DNA of 15,490 bases from CAYMJK01 sp043101635 (lineage in GTDB: Bacteria > Planctomycetota > Phycisphaerae > Phycisphaerales > UBA1924), in assembly GCA_043101635.1 (NCBI GenBank), contig JBICIE010000082.1:1-15490 (forward strand), in the 5' to 3' direction. Below, one piece after another: positions 1 through 7,266 of the stretch (positions are counted from its first letter, which is position 1; every line of letters starts with the position of its first letter). A program made the position numbers and the translations under genes. A model generated the notes under the pieces. The model ran no database searches, was not told the origin of the DNA, and worked only from the letters and a program-made list of their open reading frames with translations.

Positions 1-123
1 CTCAGCAACCGCCTCTTCGCGAACCAGGCCGAACTCGACCAAGGCTGCCTGAACGCCTGGAACACTCTCACCACCGACCGCGTCAAGTCGCTCTGCACGT
101 GCAACTGGCTGCCCGCAAATTAA
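1..123 (+). CDS. IS630-family transposase, C-terminal fragment (5' end outside window)
   Basis: Frame 1 is open from the window edge to a TAA at 121-123 and encodes 40 residues. The peptide begins LSNRLFAN and contains CLNAWNTL and a terminal CNWLPAN. This matches the usual C-terminus of IS630-family DDE transposases, where an 'LANRVF...AWN.L' stretch is followed by a short tail ending near a Trp. The catalytic DDE residues would lie upstream, outside the window, so activity cannot be judged. The stop codon is followed within about 15 bases by what looks like the element's end, and beyond that lies a decayed AlbA-type gene on the opposite strand. The call rests on remembered family resemblance of a short tail, so confidence is moderate to good. 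Confidence 0.75.
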   Translation, partial: LSNRLFANQAELDQGCLNAWNTLTTDRVKSLCTCNWLPAN

Positions 124-138
124 GTGCGATTGGTATTA
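1..138 (+). mobile_element. Right-hand end of an IS630-like insertion sequence
   Basis: The transposase stop at 123 is followed by GTGCGATTGGTATTA (124-138), a plausible terminal inverted repeat. TA dinucleotides lie at 134-135 and 137-138, and IS630/Tc1-type elements insert at TA. The reading frame of the neighbouring AlbA-like remnant stops resembling its family at this point, which fits insertion into or beside that gene. The exact boundary is inferred, because the left end and the second TA copy are outside the window. Confidence 0.55.
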
Positions 139-543
139 TCTGAGCTCGGTTTCGTTCCTCGATCCCGAAGCGGCCGCGCAGCGATGCATTGGTCAACTTC
201 TCTCGACGGACGTATTGAAGGCAGGCGTGGAGGTAACACGTGCGCATCTGAGGACTGATATGAGTTGGCGCAGCAGCCAGTTCTCAAGCTCCTCGTTGCC
301 CTTGCGGGCGCGCGAAGGCCGAAACGTGGTACCAATCACATCGTGCGATTCGTCCGCGATTCCCCAGATGACATAAGCATGCGGTTTGTGCGCAGTTGCG
401 GCCGAGTTCGCTAGCGCCGAGATGTACTCGCCGATGTCATCCGGCGCGGCGTAGTTGCACTTGAACTCAACCCACTCTGACTCGGAGGGAAGTCGCCGGA
501 GCGCTTGCACGATACTCGCGTAGTCTGCATCCCGGCTCATCAC
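139..543 (-). pseudogene. Decayed AlbA_2/Schlafen-domain putative DNA-binding protein (internal deletion plus frameshift)
   Basis: Reading leftward from a GTG at 543 (or ATG at 540), the first ~92 residues are a good AlbA_2 domain: WVEFKCN, IGEYISALANSA, YVIWGI, then GNEELENWLLRQL. Full-length members have several hundred residues with a C-terminal winged helix. Here similarity stops after LLRQL, and the open frame runs on as unrelated sequence to a stop at 193. In a different minus frame (about 250 down to 140) the peptide reads RTCYLHACLQYVRREKLTN and then SLRGRFGIEERN, which is the typical C-terminal winged-helix part of the same family. The gene has therefore lost roughly its middle two thirds, shifted frame and been cut off near the IS630 end. 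An AGGAG overlaps the gpsA stop and lies 9 bases before the GTG. Base composition is less GC-rich than its neighbours, which suggests acquisition by transfer. The product is probably non-functional. Confidence 0.7.
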
Positions 544-555
544 TTGTGGAGGCTC

Positions 556-1590
556 CTACCCGATGCGCTCGCTCTTGAGCTGCCGGCTCATCAGCCGGCT
601 GATGCCCTCGATGGGATCAAGCTTCTCGAACAGCACCGCGTGGACCGCCTCGGTGATGGGCATCTCGACGCGGTACCGCCCCGCAAGATCGCGCACCGAG
701 CGCGTCGTGGCGACGCCCTCGACCACGTGGCGCGACTTGGCCAGATACTCGTCCAGCTTGGCCCCGCGCCCCAGCGCCTCGCCGCAGGAGCGGTTGCGCC
801 CCTCCGGGCTGAAGCAGGTGGTGGCAAGGTCGCCGACACCCGCGACGCCGAAGAAGGTGTCGCGGCTGGCCCCCATGGCGCACCCGAGCCGTGCGATCTC
901 CGCCAGCCCGCGGGCCAGCAGGGCGCTCTTCGCGTTGTAGCCGGCCTGCAGACCGTCGAGGATGCCCGCAGCGATCGCGATCACGTTCTTGGTGGCGCCG
1001 GCGAGCTCCACCCCCAGCAGGTCGGTGTGGGTGTAGATGCGCAGCCAGCTCGTGGAAAAGGCGCCCTGGATGCGCTCGGCGAAGCCGCCGTCGTCACTGG
1101 CGGCGACCATGGTCGCCGGCAGCCCGCGGGCCAGTTCCGAGGCGATCGTCGGCCCGCTGAGCGCCGCCAGCGGCCGGGGCCGGCGATCCGGATCGTCGGC
1201 GAGGACGTCGGCGATGACCTGGGTCGGGCGCAGCAGCGGGCCGTTCTCGATGCCCTTGGCGACGCTGACGACCGCGGCACGGGCCGGCACGCAGGGGCGC
1301 AGGCGCTGCCAGACCGCCCGGGTGTATTGCACCGGCACGGCCGAGACGATCAGGTCCGCCCCCTCCAGCGCCTCGGCGTCGGACAGAGCCACCCTCGCCT
1401 CGGGCGGCAGGGTGAAGCCGGGCAGGCGATCACTCGATCGCATCTGGGTCAGCTCGCCGACCTCATCGGGATCATGGCCCCAGAGCCGGACCTCGGGGGC
1501 CTCAGGCCGCTCGGCGGTGAGCAGGGCCGCGCAGGTGAGGCCCATCTGGCCCAGGCCGAGGATGCAGCATTTGTGGAATTCAGGTGGCAC
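556..1590 (-). CDS. gpsA: NAD(P)H-dependent glycerol-3-phosphate dehydrogenase
   Basis: The cytosolic enzyme reduces dihydroxyacetone phosphate to sn-glycerol 3-phosphate, the backbone precursor of phospholipids. The 344-residue protein is full length for the family. It has an N-terminal Rossmann site GLGQMG (residues 12-17), the VAKGIE motif (110-115), SGPTIASELARGLPAT (145-160), the ELAGATKN stretch with the catalytic Lys at about 201, AGVGDLATTC (250-259) and the substrate-binding GRNR (264-267). The start is GTG, with GGAGG at 1595-1599 just upstream; no in-frame ATG lies nearby. It is divergent from the P1B ATPase across 192 bases and is followed 12 bases later by the AlbA-like remnant. 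The Rossmann loop reads GLGQMG where many homologues have GAGSWG, a mild variation. Identification is secure. Confidence 0.95.
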   Translation of the reverse strand: MPPEFHKCCILGLGQMGLTCAALLTAERPEAPEVRLWGHDPDEVGELTQMRSSDRLPGFTLPPEARVALSDAEALEGADLIVSAVPVQYTRAVWQRLRPCVPARAAVVSVAKGIENGPLLRPTQVIADVLADDPDRRPRPLAALSGPTIASELARGLPATMVAASDDGGFAERIQGAFSTSWLRIYTHTDLLGVELAGATKNVIAIAAGILDGLQAGYNAKSALLARGLAEIARLGCAMGASRDTFFGVAGVGDLATTCFSPEGRNRSCGEALGRGAKLDEYLAKSRHVVEGVATTRSVRDLAGRYRVEMPITEAVHAVLFEKLDPIEGISRLMSRQLKSERIG

Positions 1591-1690
1591 GGGACCTCCG
1601 AAAGGGCGCCTGCGGGGCGCGTCGAGCCGAATTGAGGGCAGCCCGAACCCGGCGCCGAACCGGGCGTATCAGCCGAGCCGGGCGCTGGAG

Positions 1691-1720
1691 TTGCGCGCAG
1701 CGGGCAGGGAAAGCTAGCAT
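1691..1720 (+). promoter_or_regulatory. Candidate sigma70-like promoter for the metal ATPase gene
   Basis: TTGCGC (1691-1696) and TAGCAT (1715-1720) are separated by 18 bases and lie about 60 bases before the ATPase start. Both boxes are only partial matches, so this is a weak call. The rest of the 192-base gpsA/ATPase divergent intergenic region (1591-1782) shows no clear metalloregulator operator, gene or repeat to my eye. Confidence 0.3.
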
Positions 1721-1782
1721 ACGGCCCGGCCGGGCGCCTGCGGGCGTGCGGCAGCCAAACACATCCCAAACGAGGCATCTTG

Positions 1783-3819
1783 ATGAGCCAGGTGCAACTG
1801 ACGGCGTCCAAGCACGAGCATGATCACGACGCGATCGCGTGCTGCGCCCACCACGACTTGCGCATCGAGCGCGAGATCTCCTTCTACCTGATCGGCGGCG
1901 TCCTGCTGATCGCGGCCCGGCTGGCCAAGTGGTTCGAGTTTACCAGCCCCAACGTGGCCGACATCCCGGCCGCCATCGCGGCGGTGGTGCTGCTGATCCC
2001 CATGGCCAAGGCGGCCTGGACCGAGCTGCGCCGGGCCCGCCCCTCCAGTTCCACGCTGGTCGTCATGGCCGTGCTCGGCGCCATGGTCATGGGCAAGTAC
2101 GAGTCGGCCGGCTGGCTGGCCTTCATCCTCGTGATCGCTGACCAGTGGGTCCGCGGCACGGCCTCGGGCGCCCAGCGGGCCATCGAGGATCTGGTCGGCC
2201 TGACCCCCGACATGGCCCGCATCGTCGACGATGGCGTCGAGCGCGAGGTGGGTCTGGCCGAGGTGCGCGTCGGCGCCACGGTGCGGGTGCGCCCGGGCGA
2301 GAATCTGCCCGTCGACGGCGAGGTGATCCGCGGCCAGTCCTCGATCAACCAGGCGTCGCTGACCGGCGAAGCGATCCCCCACGCGGTGAGCCCGGGCGAT
2401 CCGGTCTACGCCGGCACCACCAACCTGACCGGCGCCATCGACCTGAAGGTCACCAGCGTCGGCGAGGACACCACCATCGGCAAGGTGACGCAGCTCATCC
2501 GCGAGGCGGAGCGCTCGCGCTCGCCGCGCCAGGCCCTCATCGAGCAGGTCGCCAGCTACTTCGTCCCGATCGCGCTGTCCGTCGCCTTCATCGTCTGGTT
2601 CGTCAAGAGCCAGTCGGATGCCCCCGGCGCCCGCGAGGACGCCGTGCTGGACGCCCTGACGGTGCTGGTGGTGACCTGCCCGGCCGCCCTGCTGCTGTCG
2701 AGCCCGAGCGCCATGGTGGCCGCGTTTGCCGCGGCGGCCCGCCTCGGCATTCTGATCAAGCGGACCAGCTACCTGGAGGCCGCCGCCCACATCAACACCG
2801 TCGTCATGGACAAGACCGGCACGCTGACTACCGGCACCTTCGAGGTGACCAAGCTCGTGCCGGCCGAGGGTGTCGACGGCGCCGAACTGCTCAAGGCCGC
2901 CGCCAACGGCGAGCAGAAGTCCAACCACCCGCTGGCCCAGTCCATCGTGCGCACCGCCGAAAAGGCCAAGGTGCAGCTCGAGGAGCCCGACAGCTTCGAA
3001 GAGATCCACGGCCAGGGCGTGCGGGCCCGCACCCCCATGGGCGAGCTGCTGGTCGGGCGGGCCAACTGGATCAAGAAGGAGCACCCGGAAGTCGTCCGCG
3101 CCATCGAGGCCATCGAAGCCAAGACGGAGGGGATCACCGGCGTGCACGTGATGCGCGACGGCAAGTACCTCGGGCTGGTGGGGCTGGAGGACAAGGTGCG
3201 CCGCAACGCCCGCAGCGTCGTGCAGCACCTGCGCGACCTGGGCGTGCGTCACATCGCCATCTTCACGGGCGACCGGCTCAGCGTGGCCAAGCGCGTTGGC
3301 GTCGCTGTCGGCGTCGACGCCATCGAGGCCGAGTGCCTGCCCGAGGAGAAGCACGAGGAGATCGAGGCGCTGGTGAAGCGCGGCTACCGCGTGATGATGG
3401 TCGGCGACGGCATCAACGACGGCCCCTCGCTGGCGGCGGCCGACGTCGGCGTGGCCATGGGCCTCGGCGGCAGCGACATCGCTGCCAACAGCGCCGGCGT
3501 GGCCCTGATGAACGACGATCTGTCGCGCATCCCGTTCCTCATCGAACTCAGCCGCAAGACCCGCCTGATCATTATCCAGAACGTGATCGTCTCGATCCTG
3601 ATCGTGATCATCGGGCTGGCGCTGGCGGCCAGCGGCGCCCTGGAACTCACCTGGGCGGCCTTCTACCACTTCGCCGGCGACATCTTCGTGATCGCCAACA
3701 GCTTCCGGCTCTTCCGCTTCGGCGACCACTTCGCCGAGATGGAATCGGAGCAGCCGGAACGCACGCAGCGCCGGCGCGAGGCGTCCCTGCGCGGCCTGGC
3801 GGGCGCGCAGCCGGCCTGA
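1783..3819 (+). CDS. P1B-type heavy-metal-translocating ATPase with atypical CPA motif
   Basis: This inner-membrane pump of 678 residues would couple ATP hydrolysis to transition-metal export. The catalytic core is complete: TGEA actuator loop (194-197), phosphorylation site DKTGT with Asp343, P1B-specific SNHP (380-383), TGDR (495-498) and GDGINDGPS (541-549). Hydrophobic helices lie near 33-48, 58-76, 90-103, 110-122, 258-275, 288-310, 595-618 and 622-640. The motif in the metal-channel helix reads TCPAAL (Cys299-Pro-Ala), where most family members have CPC, CPH, SPC or TPC. There is no N-terminal ferredoxin-like CxxC domain; a short tail contains H11, H13, H15, C20, C21, H23 and H24. A conserved-looking Asp633 sits in the last helix (HFAGDIFVIANS). 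The ATG at 1783 is preferred over the TTG directly before it, with GAGG at 1772-1775. The metal is uncertain; Zn/Cd/Co is possible. Confidence 0.9.
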   Translation: MSQVQLTASKHEHDHDAIACCAHHDLRIEREISFYLIGGVLLIAARLAKWFEFTSPNVADIPAAIAAVVLLIPMAKAAWTELRRARPSSSTLVVMAVLGAMVMGKYESAGWLAFILVIADQWVRGTASGAQRAIEDLVGLTPDMARIVDDGVEREVGLAEVRVGATVRVRPGENLPVDGEVIRGQSSINQASLTGEAIPHAVSPGDPVYAGTTNLTGAIDLKVTSVGEDTTIGKVTQLIREAERSRSPRQALIEQVASYFVPIALSVAFIVWFVKSQSDAPGAREDAVLDALTVLVVTCPAALLLSSPSAMVAAFAAAARLGILIKRTSYLEAAAHINTVVMDKTGTLTTGTFEVTKLVPAEGVDGAELLKAAANGEQKSNHPLAQSIVRTAEKAKVQLEEPDSFEEIHGQGVRARTPMGELLVGRANWIKKEHPEVVRAIEAIEAKTEGITGVHVMRDGKYLGLVGLEDKVRRNARSVVQHLRDLGVRHIAIFTGDRLSVAKRVGVAVGVDAIEAECLPEEKHEEIEALVKRGYRVMMVGDGINDGPSLAAADVGVAMGLGGSDIAANSAGVALMNDDLSRIPFLIELSRKTRLIIIQNVIVSILIVIIGLALAASGALELTWAAFYHFAGDIFVIANSFRLFRFGDHFAEMESEQPERTQRRREASLRGLAGAQPA

Positions 3820-3844
3820 CCCGGCCCGGGATGAGTGCTTTGGT

Positions 3845-3872
3845 GCGGGGCTGCGCCGGTGCGCGGCCCCGC
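3845..3872 (+). terminator. Strong hairpin between convergent ATPase and OsmC genes
   Basis: GCGGGGCTGCGC (3845-3856) pairs with GCGCGGCCCCGC (3861-3872) across the 4-base loop CGGT. This gives a 12-pair stem with one G-T wobble. It is followed on the plus strand by TTGCTTCT, only partly T-rich. The position, 25 bases after the ATPase stop and 16 bases before the end of the convergent OsmC gene, fits a terminator that may serve both strands. Confidence 0.7.
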
Positions 3873-3888
3873 TTGCTTCTCGGCCCGG

Positions 3889-4353
3889 CTACTGGTCGGC
3901 GACCGAGCTTGCCTGCCGGACCTCGACGAGCGTCCTGACCGAGTTGGCGATGAAGCAGTGCCGGTGCGCCTTGTGGTGCATCTCATCCAGGGTGGCGGCG
4001 TCCGGAGCGCCGCCGGCGAACTCGATGACCGGGCGCAGCTCGATGCGCGTGATCGCCATGGCGCCGTCGGCGTTCTTCTCCAGCACGCCGACGGCGTCGT
4101 CGATGTAGCGATCGATCACCAGCCCGCGCTTGGAGGCGATGGCCAGGAACGTCAGCATGTGGCAGCTCGCCACCGAGGCGACGAACGCCTCCTCCGGATC
4201 GATGAAGTCCTTGTTGCCCAGGTAGCCCGGCGCCGCGGAGGCCTCGACGGTCAGGCCGTTGTCGAACTGCCATGTGTGGTCGCGCGTGTAGCCCTGGTAC
4301 GAGAAATCGTCCGACTCCCGCTCCCACTCGATATGTGCCGTGTGCTGTGCCAT
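3889..4353 (-). CDS. OsmC-family peroxiredoxin-like protein
   Basis: This 154-residue cytosolic protein belongs to the OsmC/Ohr superfamily, whose members reduce organic hydroperoxides or act in related thiol chemistry. It shows the family pattern: an antiparallel N-terminal strand region (HIEWERESDDFSY), NGLTVEASAAPGYLG, then DPEEAFVASVASCHMLTFL with Glu55 and Cys64, and the second conserved Cys133 in HRHCFIANS near the C-terminus. The two cysteines fit the peroxidatic/resolving pair. The start at ATG 4353 is chosen because the family homology begins immediately after it; the frame extends 35 codons further upstream, but that part has no resemblance. No Shine-Dalgarno sequence is visible, and a TATACT lies 7 bases before the ATG, so a leaderless message is possible. 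It is divergent from the metallopeptidase gene with an 80-base gap. The exact substrate is unknown. Confidence 0.9.
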   Translation of the reverse strand: MAQHTAHIEWERESDDFSYQGYTRDHTWQFDNGLTVEASAAPGYLGNKDFIDPEEAFVASVASCHMLTFLAIASKRGLVIDRYIDDAVGVLEKNADGAMAITRIELRPVIEFAGGAPDAATLDEMHHKAHRHCFIANSVRTLVEVRQASSVADQ

Positions 4354-4360
4354 AGCCGCA

Positions 4361-4366
4361 AGTATA
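4361..4366 (-). promoter_or_regulatory. Candidate -10 box for the OsmC gene
   Basis: On the minus strand the hexamer is TATACT (five of six matches to TATAAT), ending 7 bases before the ATG at 4353. Transcription would then start on or next to the start codon, giving a leaderless mRNA, which agrees with the missing ribosome-binding site. No good -35 box is seen at the usual distance. Confidence 0.4.
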
Positions 4367-4421
4367 GGAGCTTGCCGTCCACAATTCGCGCGCTGGGCGG
4401 GCCCGGCGCCTGTCTCACCTG

Positions 4422-4427
4422 TATCAT
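4422..4427 (+). promoter_or_regulatory. Candidate -10 box for the metallopeptidase gene
   Basis: TATCAT, preceded by TG, lies 6 bases before the ATG at 4434. As with the divergent OsmC gene, no Shine-Dalgarno sequence is evident in the very short leader. No -35 match is seen at the expected spacing, so the call is weak. Confidence 0.25.
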
Positions 4428-4433
4428 CCGGCC

Positions 4434-5822
4434 ATGCGAATCGCCCTGCTGCTTGCATTGCTCGCGCTGGCGCCGTCGGCCGCCGCCGCCCCGCCCACAG
4501 TGCACTCGGTCTGCGACATCTCGCAGGAGTTCACCTTCTACATGGACGGGCGCTTCCACCGCCAGTACCTGGCCGAGCACGGGCGCGACGCCCGCAACTG
4601 GGGCAGCCTGTCGCTGCTCGATCTGGACAACGTCAACCTGCTGGTCCTCACCGGCGGCGACGTGCGCCTGCCCTACGAATCCGCGGCCATCGACCACATC
4701 GAGTCATGGGTGCGCGGCGGCGGCGCCCTGCTGCTGATGGCCGATGGCGCCGAACCCATGCCCCCGGGCCAGGCGGTCGCGGACCGCTTCGGCGCCCGGC
4801 TCACGAACATCGGCGCCGTCAAGCCCCTGCGCGGCGTCGGCGAACTGGCCGGCCGTGACATCGAGTACCGCGCCGGGCGCACCCTCGAACTCGACGACCG
4901 CTGGACGCCCCTTGTCCTCGACGCCGACGGCCGCGCTGTCCTCGGTGGCGCGCGCATCGGCGACGGCCATGTCATCATCGGCAGCCGCGGGCTCTTCGGC
5001 AGCCGGCCCGACGCCAGCGATCCGATCAACGCTGCGTGGGTCACACCCATGCTCGTCTCGCGGGCGCAGATGCGACCGATCGATCTCTCGCTCCCCCACC
5101 GCTCCACCCCGGCGGAACTGAGCCGCCAGATCGGCCCGCTCACGCTGGAGTACCACCGCGGCACGGAGCGGTTCGCCGAGGCCGTCCACGCCGTCTACGA
5201 AGAGGTCCGCCCGCATCTGGTCGAGATCACCGGCGTCGAGCCTGCACCGGGCATGATCACCTCCATGCTCATCCTGCCCACCGGCGGCGGCGGCTTCTCC
5301 AGCGGCCAGCGCATCGCCATTGGCGCCTGGTGGGGCGACTTCCCCGAGCGGCGCTACCCGATGGTGGAACTGATCGCCCACGAGGCGGGCCACTCCTGGG
5401 TCCTGCCGCACCCCGAGCCGCTGTGGAACGAGCCGATCGCGACCTACCTCGGCATCCAGGTCGGGCGCCGGCTCGGCTTCCCGGAGGCCGACCAGACGCT
5501 GGCGCGCCAGATCGAGCGGGCCCGCCGGCACGATCCGGACCTGGCGCAGGTCGATCCGCTCGCCGAGGGGGCGCCGCGCGACCTGGTCTGGGGCAAGTCG
5601 TACTTCGTCTTCGAGGAGCTGGAGCGGCTGCACGGGCCGGGCGCACTGGCGAAGTACTTCCGCGCCAAGCGGGCCATGGCGCCGCCCGAGCGCGCCGGCT
5701 ACTCGATGGACGACTGCGTCGCGGTCTGGAGCGCCGCCGCCGGCGAGGACCTCTTCGGCTGGTTCCGGTCGCTGGGGTTCGATGTGGACCGCCAGCGCAC
5801 GGACCTGGCGCCGGACCGGTGA
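4434..5822 (+). CDS. Secreted gluzincin-type zinc metallopeptidase (M60-like motif) with Rossmann-like N-terminal domain
   Basis: This 462-residue exported protein begins with a clear signal peptide (MRIALLLALLALAPSAAAA, cleavage near residue 19). Residues ~25-200 contain alternating hydrophobic strands and Gly-rich turns (VNLLVLTGGDVRLP, SWVRGGGALLLMADG, VIIGSRGLFGS), resembling the glutamine-amidotransferase/ThuA-like fold found in exported planctomycete proteins. Residues ~235-450 carry the zinc site HEAGH (316-320), and Glu333 in LWNEPIATYLG is the likely third ligand. This fits the HExGH-x(8-28)-E pattern of M60/enhancin-like gluzincins. The C-terminal helical part (SYFVFEELERLHG, then DDCVAVWSAAAGEDLFGWFRSLGF) resembles that of M60 and M1-like peptidases. 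The substrate, perhaps glycoprotein or extracellular protein, is unknown. A glutamine-synthetase-like gene begins 88 bases downstream on the same strand. Confidence 0.75.
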   Translation: MRIALLLALLALAPSAAAAPPTVHSVCDISQEFTFYMDGRFHRQYLAEHGRDARNWGSLSLLDLDNVNLLVLTGGDVRLPYESAAIDHIESWVRGGGALLLMADGAEPMPPGQAVADRFGARLTNIGAVKPLRGVGELAGRDIEYRAGRTLELDDRWTPLVLDADGRAVLGGARIGDGHVIIGSRGLFGSRPDASDPINAAWVTPMLVSRAQMRPIDLSLPHRSTPAELSRQIGPLTLEYHRGTERFAEAVHAVYEEVRPHLVEITGVEPAPGMITSMLILPTGGGGFSSGQRIAIGAWWGDFPERRYPMVELIAHEAGHSWVLPHPEPLWNEPIATYLGIQVGRRLGFPEADQTLARQIERARRHDPDLAQVDPLAEGAPRDLVWGKSYFVFEELERLHGPGALAKYFRAKRAMAPPERAGYSMDDCVAVWSAAAGEDLFGWFRSLGFDVDRQRTDLAPDR

Positions 5823-5890
5823 TGACCGGCCGGCGGCCGATCGCCGCGGCGCGCCAGCAGACCCTCGCGCAAGGCGGCTCGTTTCGCCCT

Positions 5891-5899
5891 TGATACGAT
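5891..5899 (+). promoter_or_regulatory. Candidate extended -10 box before the glutamine-synthetase-like gene
   Basis: TGATACGAT has the TGnTAnnAT form of an extended -10 element and ends 11 bases before the ATG at 5911. No -35 match or clear ribosome-binding site is seen, so the leader would be very short. This suggests the gene can be transcribed separately from the upstream metallopeptidase. Confidence 0.3.
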
Positions 5900-5910
5900 G
5901 CTCCAGTCCC

Positions 5911-7248
5911 ATGGACGAAGGCGCCTCCAACCTGCAGGCCCGGCTCGGGCGCCCCCGAGACGAGTGGACGGTCGACGACCTGACGGCGGTTGCGCGCGAC
6001 CTGGGAATCCGGCTGGTCAGCCTGCTGCACGTCGGCGGCGACGGCCTGCTCAAGACGCTGGACTTCGCCCCGCGAACCGAACAGCGCCTGCGCCGCATCC
6101 TCGCCGGCGGAGAGCGGGCCGACGGATCGAGCCTCTTCGCGGGGCTGCGCGCGGGCGCTTCGGACATCGTGCTGCGCCCGCGTCCCCAGACGGCGTTCCT
6201 CGATCCGTTCGCGCCGGCCGCGACGCTGTGCGTCCTCTGCGGCCATCACGGGCGGGACGACCGGCCATTGCCGGAGTCGCCGGACACCATCGTCCGCCAG
6301 GCGGACCAGAGGCTGCGCGAGCAGACGGGCGCCCGGCTCGAGGCGCTCGGCGAGATCGAGTTCTTCCTGGGCCGGTTTGCGACCGACGCCGACGCACACT
6401 GCACCAGCGACGGCGGCTATCACGCGACCGCTCCGTTCGTCCACGGAGAGGATCTGCGCCGCCGGGCGCTGCTCTGTCTGGCCGAGATGGACATCCCGGT
6501 GAAGTATGGCCACGCCGAGGTCGGCTACATCGACGCGTCAGCGCCCGGCGGGTTGATCTGGGAGCAGCATGAGGTCGAACTCGATCTGCTGCCGCTGGCT
6601 CGCGCTGCCGACGCGATCGTGCTGGCCCAGTGGGTCATCCGGAACCTGGCGAGGCGCGAGGGGCTCCAGTGCAGCATGGAGCCGGTCGTCGGCCCGGGCC
6701 ATGCGGGCAACGGGCTTCACGTGCACTTCGCCTTCGCCGGGGACGGGCGCCACGAGCCGGTACTCGATTCCGACGGCCAGATGCGCGAGCCGGCCCGCTG
6801 GCTGACGGCGGGACTCACCGAGCTGGCCGGCGCGCTCATGGCGTTCGGCAACCGCAGCAACGCGTCGTTCGTCCGGCTCGACCAGGGCAAGGAGTCGCCC
6901 ACCCGGCTTGACTGGGGCCTGCACGATCGCCACGCGCTGGTGCGGGTTCCCCTCGTGCCGGCAGACGCCGACGCCCCGGCGCCAACGGTCGAGTTCCGGC
7001 TGCCCGACGGCTCGGCCCATCCGCACCTGCTGCTGGCGGCGGCGGCCCAGGCGATGTGTCACGGCCGCCAGTCCGCAAAGGCCGACGGCCTGGGTGCGCC
7101 GTCCGAGGCGACGCTCCCGCGCAGCGGCCCCGAGATCGCCGCCGCCCTGGAGCGGCGCCGCCAGTCGCTCCAGCACGGTGGCGTGTTTCCCGCCGCGCTG
7201 ATCGATGCGCTGGCCGACCGCCTTCGCGCTGGCGCGCCGCCGGCGTGA
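5911..7248 (+). CDS. Glutamine synthetase family protein
   Basis: This 445-residue cytosolic protein has the glutamine synthetase fold. Family enzymes ligate ammonia, or in some branches an amine, to glutamate using ATP. The N-terminal beta-grasp part has ADGSSLFAGL (70-79), ASDIVLRP and a DPF turn. The catalytic domain has EIEFF (148-152), HAEVG (201-205), EQHEVEL (218-224), the GNGLHVHF site (266-273), a flap segment with Glu328 (QGKESPTRLDWG), Arg345 in LVRVP and EFRLPD (361-366). Metal and substrate ligands therefore appear intact. The sequence is noticeably diverged from standard GlnA, and I see no recognisable adenylylation-site Tyr. The start at ATG 5911 is chosen because the upstream 43 codons overlap the metallopeptidase gene and have no family similarity. 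It may be housekeeping GlnA or a paralogue such as a gamma-glutamyl-amine ligase; I leave the symbol open. Confidence 0.88.
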   Translation: MDEGASNLQARLGRPRDEWTVDDLTAVARDLGIRLVSLLHVGGDGLLKTLDFAPRTEQRLRRILAGGERADGSSLFAGLRAGASDIVLRPRPQTAFLDPFAPAATLCVLCGHHGRDDRPLPESPDTIVRQADQRLREQTGARLEALGEIEFFLGRFATDADAHCTSDGGYHATAPFVHGEDLRRRALLCLAEMDIPVKYGHAEVGYIDASAPGGLIWEQHEVELDLLPLARAADAIVLAQWVIRNLARREGLQCSMEPVVGPGHAGNGLHVHFAFAGDGRHEPVLDSDGQMREPARWLTAGLTELAGALMAFGNRSNASFVRLDQGKESPTRLDWGLHDRHALVRVPLVPADADAPAPTVEFRLPDGSAHPHLLLAAAAQAMCHGRQSAKADGLGAPSEATLPRSGPEIAAALERRRQSLQHGGVFPAALIDALADRLRAGAPPA

Positions 7249-7266
7249 TCCGAGCACGGCGGGCCT

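Noticed and set aside
505..1635. A 376-residue plus-strand open frame
   Set aside because: It is antisense to gpsA, which has a complete set of family motifs.
1714..3729. A 671-residue minus-strand open frame
   Set aside because: It is fully antisense to the P1B ATPase, has His/Asp/Gly-rich low-complexity composition and no domain; a frame shadow.
2145..3938. A 597-residue plus-strand open frame
   Set aside because: It overlaps the ATPase in another frame, is Arg/Gly/Pro-rich and has no motif; a frame shadow.
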